Shown here: positions 1 to 8,595 of the stretch, piece after piece
Layout: every line of letters begins with the position of its first letter
Position numbering within the stretch: position 1 is the stretch's first letter
Origin: Aquitalea pelogenes
GTDB taxonomy: Bacteria > Pseudomonadota > Gammaproteobacteria > Burkholderiales > Chromobacteriaceae
Length of the DNA: 64,000 nucleotides
Direction: 5' to 3'
NCBI RefSeq assembly: GCF_001515305.1
Contig: NZ_LNQV01000025.1
Location: 1-64,000, forward strand
The notes under the pieces: generated by a model
What the model saw: the letters and a program-made list of their open reading frames with translations, nothing else
What the model was told of the DNA's origin: nothing
The model's database searches: none
Position numbers and translations under genes: made by a program

Positions 1-80
1 CCCGAACAGGACCGTGAAACGCCTTAGCGCCGATGATAGTGTGGCATTCGCCATGTGAAAGTAGGACACTGCCAGACTCC
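1..80 (+). rRNA. rrf: 5S ribosomal RNA, 3' part
   Basis: The first 80 bases match the conserved 3' two thirds of bacterial 5S rRNA: the GTGAAACGCC...AGCGCCGATG core, the GTAGTGTGG-like segment and the closing GTAGGACACTGCCAG. The 5' end lies before the window, so this is the tail of an rrn operon. The exact 3' end (76-82) is estimated from the family. A strong terminator follows directly. Confidence 0.93.
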
Positions 81-87
81 CCCTTCG

Positions 88-116
88 AAGCCCAGCTCAC
101 ACGAGCTGGGCTTTGT
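88..116 (+). terminator. rrn operon terminator
   Basis: An 11-bp perfect stem (88-98 with 103-113), a 4-base loop ACAC, and a short T-rich tail. It sits 8 bases after the 5S end and closes the rRNA operon. Confidence 0.85.
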
Positions 117-233
117 GCATTTGGGCACTGGCATGCGCCCGATTATCGTCAATCTGTCAGTGACTGCTGCTTTGATTTGTGAAGACAAGCCGCGCTGTTG
201 GACAATGGCTTCATCTTCGTGTCTGGAGTATTC

Positions 234-1643
234 ATGCTATTGCGCCATCTGTCTTTCAAGTCGCTGTTGGTTGCTAGCTTGTTCGTGGTGACGCTGATTC
301 CCTCGTTGGCACTGGTGCAAACCTGGTGGCATCTGCAGCAGTTGGCGGAACAAGTGGACCAGAATCAGCGTCAGGCCCTGCTACTGTCCGAATCCATACG
401 CATATTTTCCAGTCAGGGTGAGCTGTTTGAGCGCTCGACACGCCAGTGGAATGTTTTGCGTGAGGAGAGCTATTCCCAGGTTGGCAAAGAGGCCTTGAGC
501 GCACTGATGCAGTTGGCGGCCAGGCTGGAGCGGCAGGATGATGCCGGTTTGCGCAGACTCGGACGGGCATTATCGGAGTGGGGGAAGCAATCGCTGGCCT
601 TGCTGGACGGTGGTGAACATCCTGTTTCGGCGTGGTCCGCACAGTATGAGTCGCTGTCCGGTTTGGGAGCGGCGCTGGAGTCACGTATCCGGCAGTTGGG
701 TGAGGTACAGCGCAAGCAGTGGGACAGCAATTTGCGGGAAAAGCGTCAACAGGCTGACCGGGTGGCCATCCTGTCATTATGCCTTGCCGTGTTTTCCGGA
801 TTACTACTGGCTTGGCTGCTGGTCAGGCCCCTGCAGCAGCTGCGCGGTAAAATTGCCGCCCTTTCTCAGGGCGTGCGTGGTCAGAGCTGGTTGATGTCGG
901 CTCCGGCCGACATCGTGCAGCTGGCTTCTGCCCTTGGTGAGCTGGATCATCGACTGGCCCGGCTGGAAGAGGATAAGGCGGATTTTTTCCGTCATGTCTC
1001 GCATGAGCTGAAAACCCCCTTGGCGGCTATTCAGGAGGCATCGTCACTGCTGCAAGACCAGATTCCCGGCCCCTTGCTGCCCTCGCAACGGGAAATCGTG
1101 GCGATCACCTTGTCCAATACCCGTTTGTTACGTCAGCGGGTGGATGCCTTGTTGCGGCATGATGCCGCCAACTGGCTGGCACAGCCTCTGGATATGCGTG
1201 TGCATGAATTGCATGCCTTGATTGAGGATGCGGCGGCAAGCATGCGTCCCTTGTTGCAGCAAAAGCGCATCACGCTGGAAATGTCGCACGATAGTTTGCA
1301 GGTGCCGGTCGATAGTGAAAAATTCCGAACCATTATTGATAATCTTCTTTCTAACGCTATTCGGTTTTCTCCTGTTGGCGGTGTTATTTCCGTTGCGACC
1401 GGCAGGGAGGCTGATCGTACATGGGTAGCGGTCATTGATCAGGGGCCAGGAATTGCGCCTGAAAATCACACACTGGTTTTCCAGCCCTTCTATAGTGGGC
1501 CTGCTCCAGCCGGCGAGGCTCCGGGTAGTGGTATCGGGCTGACCATGGTGAAAACCTTTGCCCAACTGATGGGAGGCGATGTTGAATCCTTGCCTGCTGC
1601 TAAGGGGGCGCATTTCCGTGTCTGGTGGCCATGTACTTCCTGA
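234..1643 (+). CDS. glrK: Sensor histidine kinase GlrK/QseE-like
   Basis: Membrane sensor kinase of about 469 residues. An N-terminal membrane segment (about residues 10-30) precedes an extracytoplasmic helical region, a second membrane segment (about 180-200), HAMP, HisKA with the phospho-acceptor His257 in FRHVSHELKTPL, and an HATPase domain (DNLLSNAIRF, DQGPGI, GSGIGL). The start at 234 is chosen over the ATG at 198 because GGAG lies 5 bases upstream. It abuts a lipoprotein gene and a sigma-54 activator gene, the same kinase-lipoprotein-regulator order as enterobacterial qseE-qseG-qseF. It probably phosphorylates the regulator at 2165. Confidence 0.88.
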   Translation: MLLRHLSFKSLLVASLFVVTLIPSLALVQTWWHLQQLAEQVDQNQRQALLLSESIRIFSSQGELFERSTRQWNVLREESYSQVGKEALSALMQLAARLERQDDAGLRRLGRALSEWGKQSLALLDGGEHPVSAWSAQYESLSGLGAALESRIRQLGEVQRKQWDSNLREKRQQADRVAILSLCLAVFSGLLLAWLLVRPLQQLRGKIAALSQGVRGQSWLMSAPADIVQLASALGELDHRLARLEEDKADFFRHVSHELKTPLAAIQEASSLLQDQIPGPLLPSQREIVAITLSNTRLLRQRVDALLRHDAANWLAQPLDMRVHELHALIEDAAASMRPLLQQKRITLEMSHDSLQVPVDSEKFRTIIDNLLSNAIRFSPVGGVISVATGREADRTWVAVIDQGPGIAPENHTLVFQPFYSGPAPAGEAPGSGIGLTMVKTFAQLMGGDVESLPAAKGAHFRVWWPCTS

Positions 1644-2168
1644 ATGAGCATTCGCATGACGCGTAACAATATTTTTGCCTTGCTGTTGTTAAGCCAGTTG
1701 TCGGCATGTGCTGGCTGGTCAGAACACTCCTCACGCGATGCCGGTGGGGTAGTTGCCTGGAAGAGTCAGTCACGCAACTGTCAGGATGCAGAGGCTGTCC
1801 TGGGCAGCCTGCGGCGTAGTCGTGATAGTGCCTTGCCCGGGAAAGATGCTTGCGCCGGTGAGCGCCTGCGCTATGTAGCACAACAATGGCTGAATGGTGA
1901 GTCCAGGATTGAGCCATTGCGCAGCCAGCTGGACAAGGCGAATGAGCAGTTGCGGCAAGAGCCGGCAGAAGGCTTGTCGGGCTTGTCCATCTTGCTGGGC
2001 AGTCTGCTCAATGAGCGCAAGCGACATGAGGATGCCATGCAAAGAAGCAATGCCCAGCTAGCCGAGCAGCAACATCGTGCCGATGAGCTGGCGGCCAAGC
2101 TGGAAGCCTTGCGTCTGATTGAACAATCCATGGTCAACAAGGCCAGCAAAAAGAAGATACAACCATGA
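1644..2168 (+). CDS. qseG: QseG-like lipoprotein
   Basis: 174-residue lipoprotein. The signal peptide ends in the lipobox LSAC with Cys22 as lipidation site, followed by a helical region rich in Gln, Glu and Arg that looks coiled coil (about residues 90-165). It starts directly after the glrK stop and its own stop overlaps the glrR start by ATGA, so the three genes are translationally coupled. In enterobacteria QseG is an outer-membrane lipoprotein that stimulates QseE/GlrK. The assignment rests on position, lipobox and size more than on sequence identity, which is usually low in this family. Confidence 0.7.
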   Translation: MSIRMTRNNIFALLLLSQLSACAGWSEHSSRDAGGVVAWKSQSRNCQDAEAVLGSLRRSRDSALPGKDACAGERLRYVAQQWLNGESRIEPLRSQLDKANEQLRQEPAEGLSGLSILLGSLLNERKRHEDAMQRSNAQLAEQQHRADELAAKLEALRLIEQSMVNKASKKKIQP

Positions 2169-3511
2169 TGCATGCCGGGCGTGTTCTGTTGGTGGATGAT
2201 GATGCGGACTTGCTGCACCTGCTTGGTTTGCGTCTGGAGGCAGCAGGTTATCTGGTGGACAAGGCAGCTTCGGCCGAGGCCGCACTGAGCGCCCTGGCTG
2301 TGCGCAGAGCGGATGTGTTACTGACCGATTGGCGCTTGCCGGGCATGGATGGCATGGCCTTGTTCGAGCAGGTGAAACGGAGTTATCCGTCCCTGCCGGT
2401 GATCATCCTGACTGCTCATGGCACAGTGCCTGATGCGGTGGAGGCGGTAAGTCGCGGCGTGTTCGGTTATCTGGTGAAGCCATTTGACAGTGCCGCCTTG
2501 CTGAGCAAGGTGTCACAGGCGTTGCAGTTGTCTGCGCCTGCCTTGTCGCATGATGAGCAGGATGCCTGGCGCGCAGAGGTGGTCAGTTGCAGTCCTTTGA
2601 TGGATGAGCTGTTGGCCGAGGCGCGTCTGGTTGCTGTCACGGATGCCAGTGTATTGATTCGCGGTGAAAGTGGTACCGGCAAGGAAGTGCTGGCCCGGGC
2701 ATTGCATCGCGCCAGTCCACGGGCAGACAAGCCGTTTATTGCAGTCAATTGCGCGGCCATTCCGGATAACTTGCTGGAGAGCGAGTTGTTCGGTCATGAG
2801 AAAGGCGCTTTTACCGGGGCGGCAGCGCGCCACCAGGGGCTGATTGCCCAGGCCGATGGCGGCACCTTGTTTCTGGATGAAATCGGGGATATGCCGCTTG
2901 CCCTGCAGGTCAAGCTATTACGCGTGCTGCAGGAGCGCGAAGTGCGCCCGCTGGGAGCCAGCAAGCCAATCGCCGTTGATGTAAGGCTGATCTCGGCAAC
3001 GCACCGTGATCTGGAATTGCTGATCAGTGATGGCCTGTTTCGCGAAGACCTGTTTTACCGTCTGAATGTCCTTACCCTGCAATTGCCTGCCCTGAGTGAA
3101 CGGCGGGAGGATATTCCGCTGTTGGCGCAGCATTTCCTGAGTCAGGTGTGTGAACGTTATGGCAAGGAGGTAGCCGGATTCGCTCCCGACGCCATGGAAT
3201 ATCTGTGCAGCTTGCGCTGGTCTGGCAATATCCGCCAGCTGGCCAATGCCGTCGAGCAGTGCTGCGTGTTGAGTACCGCAGGCCTGATTCCGTTAAGCCT
3301 GGTGCAAAAAGCCGTATCAGACGGCATGGCCAGTATTCCTACACTGGCAGAGGCGCGGCGCCAGTTCGAACGGGAATATCTGGAGAAGCTTCTGCGGGTG
3401 ACTGCAGGCAATGCCAGTGTGGCTGCACGTATCGCCGACCGTAACCGAACCGAGTTCTACCGCTTGTTGCAAAAGCATGATCTGGTGGCTGCAGCGTTCA
3501 AGGACTTTTAA
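2165..3511 (+). CDS. glrR: Sigma-54 response regulator GlrR/QseF-like
   Basis: 448-residue NtrC-type activator. The REC domain (about 1-120) has Asp55 in LLTDWRLPG as phosphorylation site. The AAA+ domain has Walker A GESGTGKE, the sigma-54 contact loop GAFTGA and Walker [12 protein letters not shown] short C-terminal Fis-type HTH ([20 protein letters not shown]) ends the protein. Length agrees with E. coli GlrR (444). The likely target lies directly downstream: a sigma-54 promoter at 3696 with two TGTC-N10-GACA motifs at 3536 and 3604, the consensus known for GlrR at enterobacterial glmY. Confidence 0.92.
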   Translation: MMHAGRVLLVDDDADLLHLLGLRLEAAGYLVDKAASAEAALSALAVRRADVLLTDWRLPGMDGMALFEQVKRSYPSLPVIILTAHGTVPDAVEAVSRGVFGYLVKPFDSAALLSKVSQALQLSAPALSHDEQDAWRAEVVSCSPLMDELLAEARLVAVTDASVLIRGESGTGKEVLARALHRASPRADKPFIAVNCAAIPDNLLESELFGHEKGAFTGAAARHQGLIAQADGGTLFLDEIGDMPLALQVKLLRVLQEREVRPLGASKPIAVDVRLISATHRDLELLISDGLFREDLFYRLNVLTLQLPALSERREDIPLLAQHFLSQVCERYGKEVAGFAPDAMEYLCSLRWSGNIRQLANAVEQCCVLSTAGLIPLSLVQKAVSDGMASIPTLAEARRQFEREYLEKLLRVTAGNASVAARIADRNRTEFYRLLQKHDLVAAAFKDF

Positions 3512-3527
3512 ACCGGTATCAGGATCG

Positions 3528-3563
3528 AAAACCCCTGTCGCCAAATGGCGACAGGGGTTTTTT
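3528..3563 (+). terminator. glrR operon terminator
   Basis: A 15-bp perfect stem (3528-3542 with 3547-3561), AAAT loop and a T run. It ends the glrK-qseG-glrR operon 17 bases after the glrR stop. Its stem contains a full TGTC-N10-GACA motif, so the same DNA may also bind GlrR. Confidence 0.9.
3536..3553. promoter_or_regulatory. Candidate GlrR enhancer site 1
   Basis: TGTC-N10-GACA, an exact match to the GlrR upstream activating sequence known from enterobacteria. Centred about 150 bases upstream of the -24 element at 3696. It is embedded in the terminator stem, so the match could be partly a by-product of the hairpin. Confidence 0.5.
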
Positions 3564-3603
3564 CATGTTAATCAATGACTTGAGCATTGTTGCCATCTCG
3601 CCT

Positions 3604-3621
3604 TGTCGCTGATGGGCGACA
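3604..3621. promoter_or_regulatory. Candidate GlrR enhancer site 2
   Basis: A second exact TGTC-N10-GACA motif, centred about 84 bases upstream of the -24 element. It is not part of a terminator, and the distance is normal for NtrC-type activators that work through DNA looping. Confidence 0.65.
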
Positions 3622-3695
3622 GTTTGAGACAAACAAGCAGCGGAGTATGTGGCGTTTTTTTACTAAACCATTGAATTTAAATGCTTATCTAAGGT

Positions 3696-3711
3696 TGGCA
3701 CGGCTTTTGCT
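3696..3711 (+). promoter_or_regulatory. Sigma-54 promoter
   Basis: TGGCACG-N4-TTGCT, a full match to the -24/-12 consensus, 36 bases before the ATG at 3747. With the two upstream TGTC-N10-GACA sites this is a complete sigma-54 control region for the BON-like gene, most simply driven by the adjacent GlrR. Confidence 0.85.
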
Positions 3712-3746
3712 ATAGCAGCTGGAGTGCTCTTGTACCGAGGTGTGCG

Positions 3747-4079
3747 ATGAAAATGAAACGTTCCGCATGGATATTTTTATTATTGCTTCCGCTGCAGGCA
3801 GTGATGGCAACTGACAGCCTGCCGATGGACCCGATTGCCGAACATGTTGCTGTTTCTCATGTATCTGATGACGAGAAAATAGCCTGGGAGCTGAATGAAG
3901 TACTGAAGCCGCTAGCCGATGGCTCGGGTTCGGTCGTGCATCCTTCGGTCAAGGCCGGAATGGTGTGGTTGAAAGGCTCCAGCCCCAGTCGCGATACCGT
4001 ACGGCACTTGCTTGAGGTTGCCGCCAATGTGCCCGGGGTGCGCGAGGTTCGTTCGGAAATGTTGATACGCCCCATTTGA
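3747..4079 (+). CDS. Exported BON-like domain protein
   Basis: 110-residue protein with a Sec signal peptide (basic MKMKR, hydrophobic WIFLLLLPLQAV, probable cleavage after VMA). The C-terminal half (about 65-110) resembles one BON domain: a beta strand ending in WLKG, a helix, then NVPGVREVRSEMLI, the usual (A/N)xxVxGVxxVxN-type motif. BON domains bind membranes or ligands in periplasmic stress proteins such as OsmY. Alone behind a sigma-54 promoter and with its own terminator at 4110, it is the likely output of the GlrK/GlrR system. Its function in the envelope is unknown. Confidence 0.75.
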   Translation: MKMKRSAWIFLLLLPLQAVMATDSLPMDPIAEHVAVSHVSDDEKIAWELNEVLKPLADGSGSVVHPSVKAGMVWLKGSSPSRDTVRHLLEVAANVPGVREVRSEMLIRPI

Positions 4080-4109
4080 TTTCTTGCTGCTTGATGTGAA
4101 CTGCCCTTT

Positions 4110-4145
4110 GGCCTGCCTTCCCCCCCGAGAGGCAGGCCTTTTTTT
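4110..4145 (+). terminator. Terminator after BON-like gene
   Basis: A 9-bp stem GGCCTGCCT/AGGCAGGCC (4110-4118 with 4130-4138), 11-base loop, then seven T. It separates the BON-like gene from the convergent DsrE-like gene. Confidence 0.85.
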
Positions 4146-4147
4146 AT

Positions 4148-4516
4148 TCAGAAACTGACGACTTTGTCGGCTTCCAGCGTCCAGTCGGCCAGTTCCGGCA
4201 TGCTGCCTATCTTCACGCCAGGTAGCAGGCGGGTCTGATCCAGTCCGCGCGCCTCGGCACAGGTGCGGCAAACATGGACGGCGACACCATGTGTCATGGC
4301 TTCGGTCAGCATGTCTGCCAGGCTTGGCCCATTGGAATTGCCCTGACCGTTTTGCGCGGTGATGACCGCATCTGATAGCAAAAACAGCTTGATGCGACTG
4401 GGTTGCCCATGGCTCGCAAGGGCCAGTGTCAAGCGTAATGCACTCAGACAGCGTTCGTTGCCATAGGGGCTGGCATTCAGGATCAGCAAAATATTCTGCA
4501 CGGCAAGTCCTGTCAT
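4148..4516 (-). CDS. DsrE/DsrF-like (YchN-type) protein
   Basis: 122 residues with the DsrE/F fold pattern: a first strand ILLILNASPYGNE, a middle segment KLFLLSDAVITA, and a conserved cysteine region VHVCRTCAEARG followed by LLPGVKIGSMPELADWT. This arrangement fits small YchN/DsrE-like proteins, some of which carry persulfides. Single gene, convergent with the BON-like gene and divergent from putA. No strong ribosome-binding site is visible before the ATG, so a start a few codons downstream is possible. The precise role cannot be read from sequence. Confidence 0.75.
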   Translation of the reverse strand: MTGLAVQNILLILNASPYGNERCLSALRLTLALASHGQPSRIKLFLLSDAVITAQNGQGNSNGPSLADMLTEAMTHGVAVHVCRTCAEARGLDQTRLLPGVKIGSMPELADWTLEADKVVSF

Positions 4517-4728
4517 TGACTACAAAGTGGATTGGCCTGCCTGCGAAGTCCGGGTAGCTACTGCTGTGGCCTGGCTCGCAAGCGGTAACGTTGTGGTAAT
4601 GCAACAGCATAGGGTGGGGGTGATGCAGCAAATAATAGGACAAGTCGCTTGATTTGCCTTGATCTGTTGCCGTCCACGCGGTGTCTGATGGCAAGAATAT
4701 TTTATATTGTCGAACAAAGAAAAATGCA

Positions 4729-4740
4729 ATTGTATACAAT
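4729..4740. promoter_or_regulatory. Palindromic operator candidate upstream of putA
   Basis: ATTGTATACAAT is a perfect 12-bp palindrome 54 bases before the putA start, in an AT-rich segment. The shape resembles GntR-family operators. PutA here lacks the N-terminal ribbon-helix-helix domain that lets E. coli PutA repress itself, so a separate regulator binding here is plausible. Confidence 0.4.
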
Positions 4741-4793
4741 AGGCAAATCTTAACCGGTATAAACCGGGCTGCGAACAAAATCGGGAGTTTTCC

Positions 4794-7700
4794 ATGCAAT
4801 TCGAGGTGTTTGCCCTAAACCAGAGCGCCTTGCGCGATGCCATTACATCCGCATACCGTCGCGATGAACAGGAATGTGTACAGGCCTTGTTGCCGCAGGC
4901 GGCTTTGCAGCCGGCACAGGTAACCGCTACCCAGGACCTGGCGCGTCGCCTGGTCAGCCAGGTGCGGCATGAGCGTACGCGCTCCAGCGGGGTAGATGCC
5001 CTGATGCATGAGTTTTCGCTGGATAGCGCGGAAGGCATTGCCCTGATGTGCCTGGCGGAAGCCTTGCTGCGTATTCCGGACAAGGAAACGGCCGACAAGC
5101 TGATCCGCGACAAGATTTCCCGTGGTGACTGGAAAGCCCACCTGGGCAACAGCTCTTCCTTGTTCGTCAATGCCGCAGCCTGGGGCCTGGTGGTGACCGG
5201 CAAGCTGGTTTCCTCGCACAGCGAGCAAGGCCTGTCTGCTGCCATGACCCGTCTGATCGCCAAGGGCGGTGAACCGCTGATCCGCAAAGGCGTGGACATG
5301 TCCATGCGCATGCTGGGCAAGCAGTTCGTTACTGGTGAAACCATCGAACAGGCGCTGGAGAATGGCCGTGAGCGCGAAGCACGTGGCTATCGTTTCTCCT
5401 ACGACATGCTGGGTGAAGCCGCCATGACCGAGGACGATGCCCAGCGCTACATGAAAGACTATGTGATGGCAATCCACGCCATCGGCAAAGAGTCTGCCGG
5501 CCGTGGTATTTACGATGGTCCGGGCATTTCGGTAAAACTGTCCGCCATTCACCCGCGTTACAGCCGCGCCAAGCGTGAACGCGTGATGACCGAGCTGTAT
5601 GCCCGCCTCAAGGAACTGCTGGTTCTGGCCAAGCAATACAATATCGGCCTGAATATCGATGCCGAAGAAGCCGACCGCATGGAGCTGTCGCTGGACCTGC
5701 TGGAACAGCTGGCTTTCGACAAGGACCTGGCAGGCTGGAATGGTATTGGTCTGGTGGTGCAGGCTTACCAGAAGCGCTGCCCCTTCATTATTGATTATCT
5801 GGTGGATCTGGCACGCCGTTCTGGTCACCGCTTCATGGTGCGTCTGGTGAAGGGTGCCTATTGGGATGCCGAAATCAAGCGCGCCCAGGTGGATGGCCTG
5901 CCGGGCTACCCGGTGTATACGCGCAAGGTGTATACCGATATTTCCTATCTGGCATGTGCCAAGCGCCTGCTGGCCGCACAGGATGCCATCTACCCGCAGT
6001 TTGCCACCCACAATGCCTACAGCCTGTCCGCCATTTATCAGCTGGGTCAGGGCCTGGATTACGAATTCCAGTGCCTGCACGGCATGGGTGAAACCCTGTA
6101 CGACCAGGTGGTGGGCAAGGACAATCTGGGCAAGGCCTGCCGTATTTACGCGCCGGTGGGTTCGCACGAAACCCTGCTGGCTTATCTGGTACGCCGCCTG
6201 CTGGAAAACGGTGCCAACAGCTCTTTCGTCAACCGCATCGTGGACGAAAACGTATCCATCGACGAACTGGTGACCGACCAGGTAGCGGAAGCCGCCAGCC
6301 ATGCCGGTCAGCCGCATCACAAGATTGCCCTCCCGGTTTCCCTCTATGGCAGCGAGCGTCAGAATTCCAAGGGCCTGGACCTGTCCAGCGAGCATGTACT
6401 TGCCGCCCTGCAAATCGGCCTGCAAGGTTCGGAACAGCAGCAGTGGCTGGCCAGCCCGCTGCTGGGCGATGCCGATATCAGCGAAGGCGACAAGCTGCCG
6501 GTACGTAACCCGGCGACCACGCCGACATCGTCGGTGAAGTGATTGAAGCCACGCCGGAACATGTGGAACGTGCCTTGCAACTGGCCGAAGCTGCCGCCGC
6601 ACGCTGGGCCAATACCCCGGTGGCAGACCGCGCTGGCTGCCTGAACCGCATGGCCGACCTGATGGAAGACCACATGCCGGCACTGATGGGCCTGGCAGTG
6701 CGCGAAGCGGGCAAGACCCTGAGCAATGCCATTGCCGAAGTGCGTGAAGCGGTGGACTTCTGCCGTTACTATGCCGCCCAGATCGTCGCCAATTTCGACA
6801 ATGCCACCCACCAGCCGCTGGGCCCGGTGGTGTGCATCAGCCCGTGGAACTTCCCGCTGGCCATCTTCATTGGTGAAGTGACCGCCTCGCTGGCCGCCGG
6901 TAACCCGGTGCTGGCCAAACCGGCCGAGCAAACCAACCTGATTGCCGCCTATGCCGTGCGTCTGCTGCACGAAGCCGGCGTGCCGCGTGATGTGCTGCAA
7001 CTGCTGCCGGGCCGTGGCGAAATCGTCGGTGCTGCACTGACCAGCGATCCGCGTATCCAGGGCGTGATTTTCACCGGCTCCACCGAAGTGGCACAAATCA
7101 TCAACCGCACCCTGGCCAAGCGTGGCGAGGACGTGGTGCTGGTGGCCGAAACCGGCGGCCAGAACGCCATGATCGTGGACAGCTCGGCCTTGCCGGAGCA
7201 GGTGGTGACCGATGTACTGAGCTCGGCCTTCGATTCGGCCGGTCAGCGTTGTTCCGCCTTGCGCGTGCTGTACCTGCAAAGCGATATCGCCGACAAGGTG
7301 ATCGCCATGATCAAGGGAGCCATGGCCGAACTGACCGTGGGTAACCCGGCCAAGCTGAGTACTGATGTCGGCCCGGTAATCGATGCCGAAGCCCAGGCCG
7401 GCCTGCTGGCACACATCGACAAGATGAAGCAGCGTGCGCGCTGGTTCTACCAGACCCCGCTGTCGGAACAATGCCAGCAAGGGACGTTTGTACCGCCGAC
7501 GCTGTTTGAAATCGACAACCTGTCCGATCTCACCCGTGAAGTGTTCGGCCCGGTACTGCATGTGCTGCGCTTTGAAGCCAGCCAGCTGGACAAGGTGGTG
7601 GCCGAAATCAACAGCACCGGTTACGGCCTGACCCACGGCATTCACAGTCGCATCGACGAAACCATCAACAATATTGTCGACAAGATCAAAGTGGGCAATG

Positions 7701-8388
7701 TCTACGTCAACCGCAATATCGTGGGTGCGGTGGTGGGCGTGCAGCCCTTCGGCGGTGAAGGCAAGTCCGGTACCGGCCCCAAAGCCGGTGGCCCGTTCTA
7801 CCTGTACCGTCTGACCCGCGCTGCATGGGCGCCCAAACTGGCCTTGCAGCCGGTGGCCGCCAATCTGTCCGGTCTGTCCAAGCTGGCCGCCGTGGCGGGC
7901 AGCATGGGCGTGAGTGGTCTGAATGCACGCATTGATGCGGCAGGTCGTGCTTCGCCGCTGCCCATCAGGTAAGCCTGCCGGGACCCACCGGCGAAAAGAA
8001 CACGCTCTGCTTTGCCCCGCGCGGCAAGGTAGGGTGCGTGGCCAGCAGTGGAGCAACGCTGGCCGAACAACTGGTGGCCGTACTGGCTACCGGCAACGTG
8101 GCAGTGCTGGCGGATTCGCCGGCCAATCGCCAGTTGGCCAGCACACTGGGCAGCCATGTCGAGCTGACGCAAGACGTGCTGACTGCCTCGCTGGATGCCG
8201 TGCTGTATGAAGGGGAAGACGCAGCCCGCGTGCGCCAGCAACTGGCGCAACGTGACGGTGCGCTGATTCCGCTGATTCTGGCCGGCAAAGATGGCTACAA
8301 CCTGCATCGTCTGGTGGTGGAGCGCGCAGTCAGCGTCAACACCACGGCAGCAGGTGGTAACGCCAGCCTGATGAGTATCGGCGACTGA
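4794..8388 (+). pseudogene. putA: putA, proline/P5C dehydrogenase, two frameshifts
   Basis: Bifunctional PutA oxidises proline to glutamate. The proline dehydrogenase part (4794 to about 6513) has GISVKLSAIHPRY and RLVKGAYWDAEIKRAQ. The aldehyde dehydrogenase part (about 6514-7967) has ISPWNFPLAIF and the nucleophile segment DSAGQRCSALR. A C-terminal tail runs to 8388. The frame changes twice: near 6511-6514, where VRNPA should run into DHADIVGEVIEA, and near 7966, where SPLPI should run into VSLPGPTGEKN. Adding one base at each point gives one 1198-residue protein, normal for long PutA, with no other damage. I therefore suspect sequence errors. The N-terminal RHH domain is absent. GGGAG precedes the ATG. 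Confidence 0.85.
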
Positions 8389-8476
8389 TGTCAGTCAGCC
8401 CCGGCCCGGCCCAACCCGGCTGTTGGCGGGAATGGTCACAAACCGGGGCTGTGTGACGATATCTTTGTCACGCTAC

Positions 8477-8505
8477 TTGTCATGTGCTGTCGGCATTGGA
8501 ATAAT
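8477..8505 (+). promoter_or_regulatory. Sigma-70 promoter candidate for binding-protein gene
   Basis: TTGTCA (8477-8482), a 17-base spacer and AATAAT (8500-8505), about 90 bases before the ATG at 8596. The leader that follows carries an 8-bp hairpin (8548-8555 with 8561-8568, loop CACAA), ending 27 bases before the start codon. Motif match only. Confidence 0.45.
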
Positions 8506-8595
8506 GCCGCCAGCGTTTTCACTTACAACAAGCTCGCTGCATGAGATCTGTCCGCCACAAGCGGACAGGAGAGACCGAAAGATAGAGGATTCAAG

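Noticed and set aside
4815-6683. 622-residue open frame on the minus strand opposite putA
   Set aside because: Low-complexity His/Gln/Ala-rich translation, no motifs, and fully inside a clear proline dehydrogenase gene. A product of GC-rich codon bias.
6359-8056. 565-residue minus-strand frame opposite the putA dehydrogenase part
   Set aside because: Antisense shadow with no recognisable domain; the plus-strand frames match PutA in detail.
4794-8388. Programmed frameshifting in putA
   Set aside because: No slippery heptamer or downstream hairpin is evident at either break, and two such events in one enzyme are improbable.
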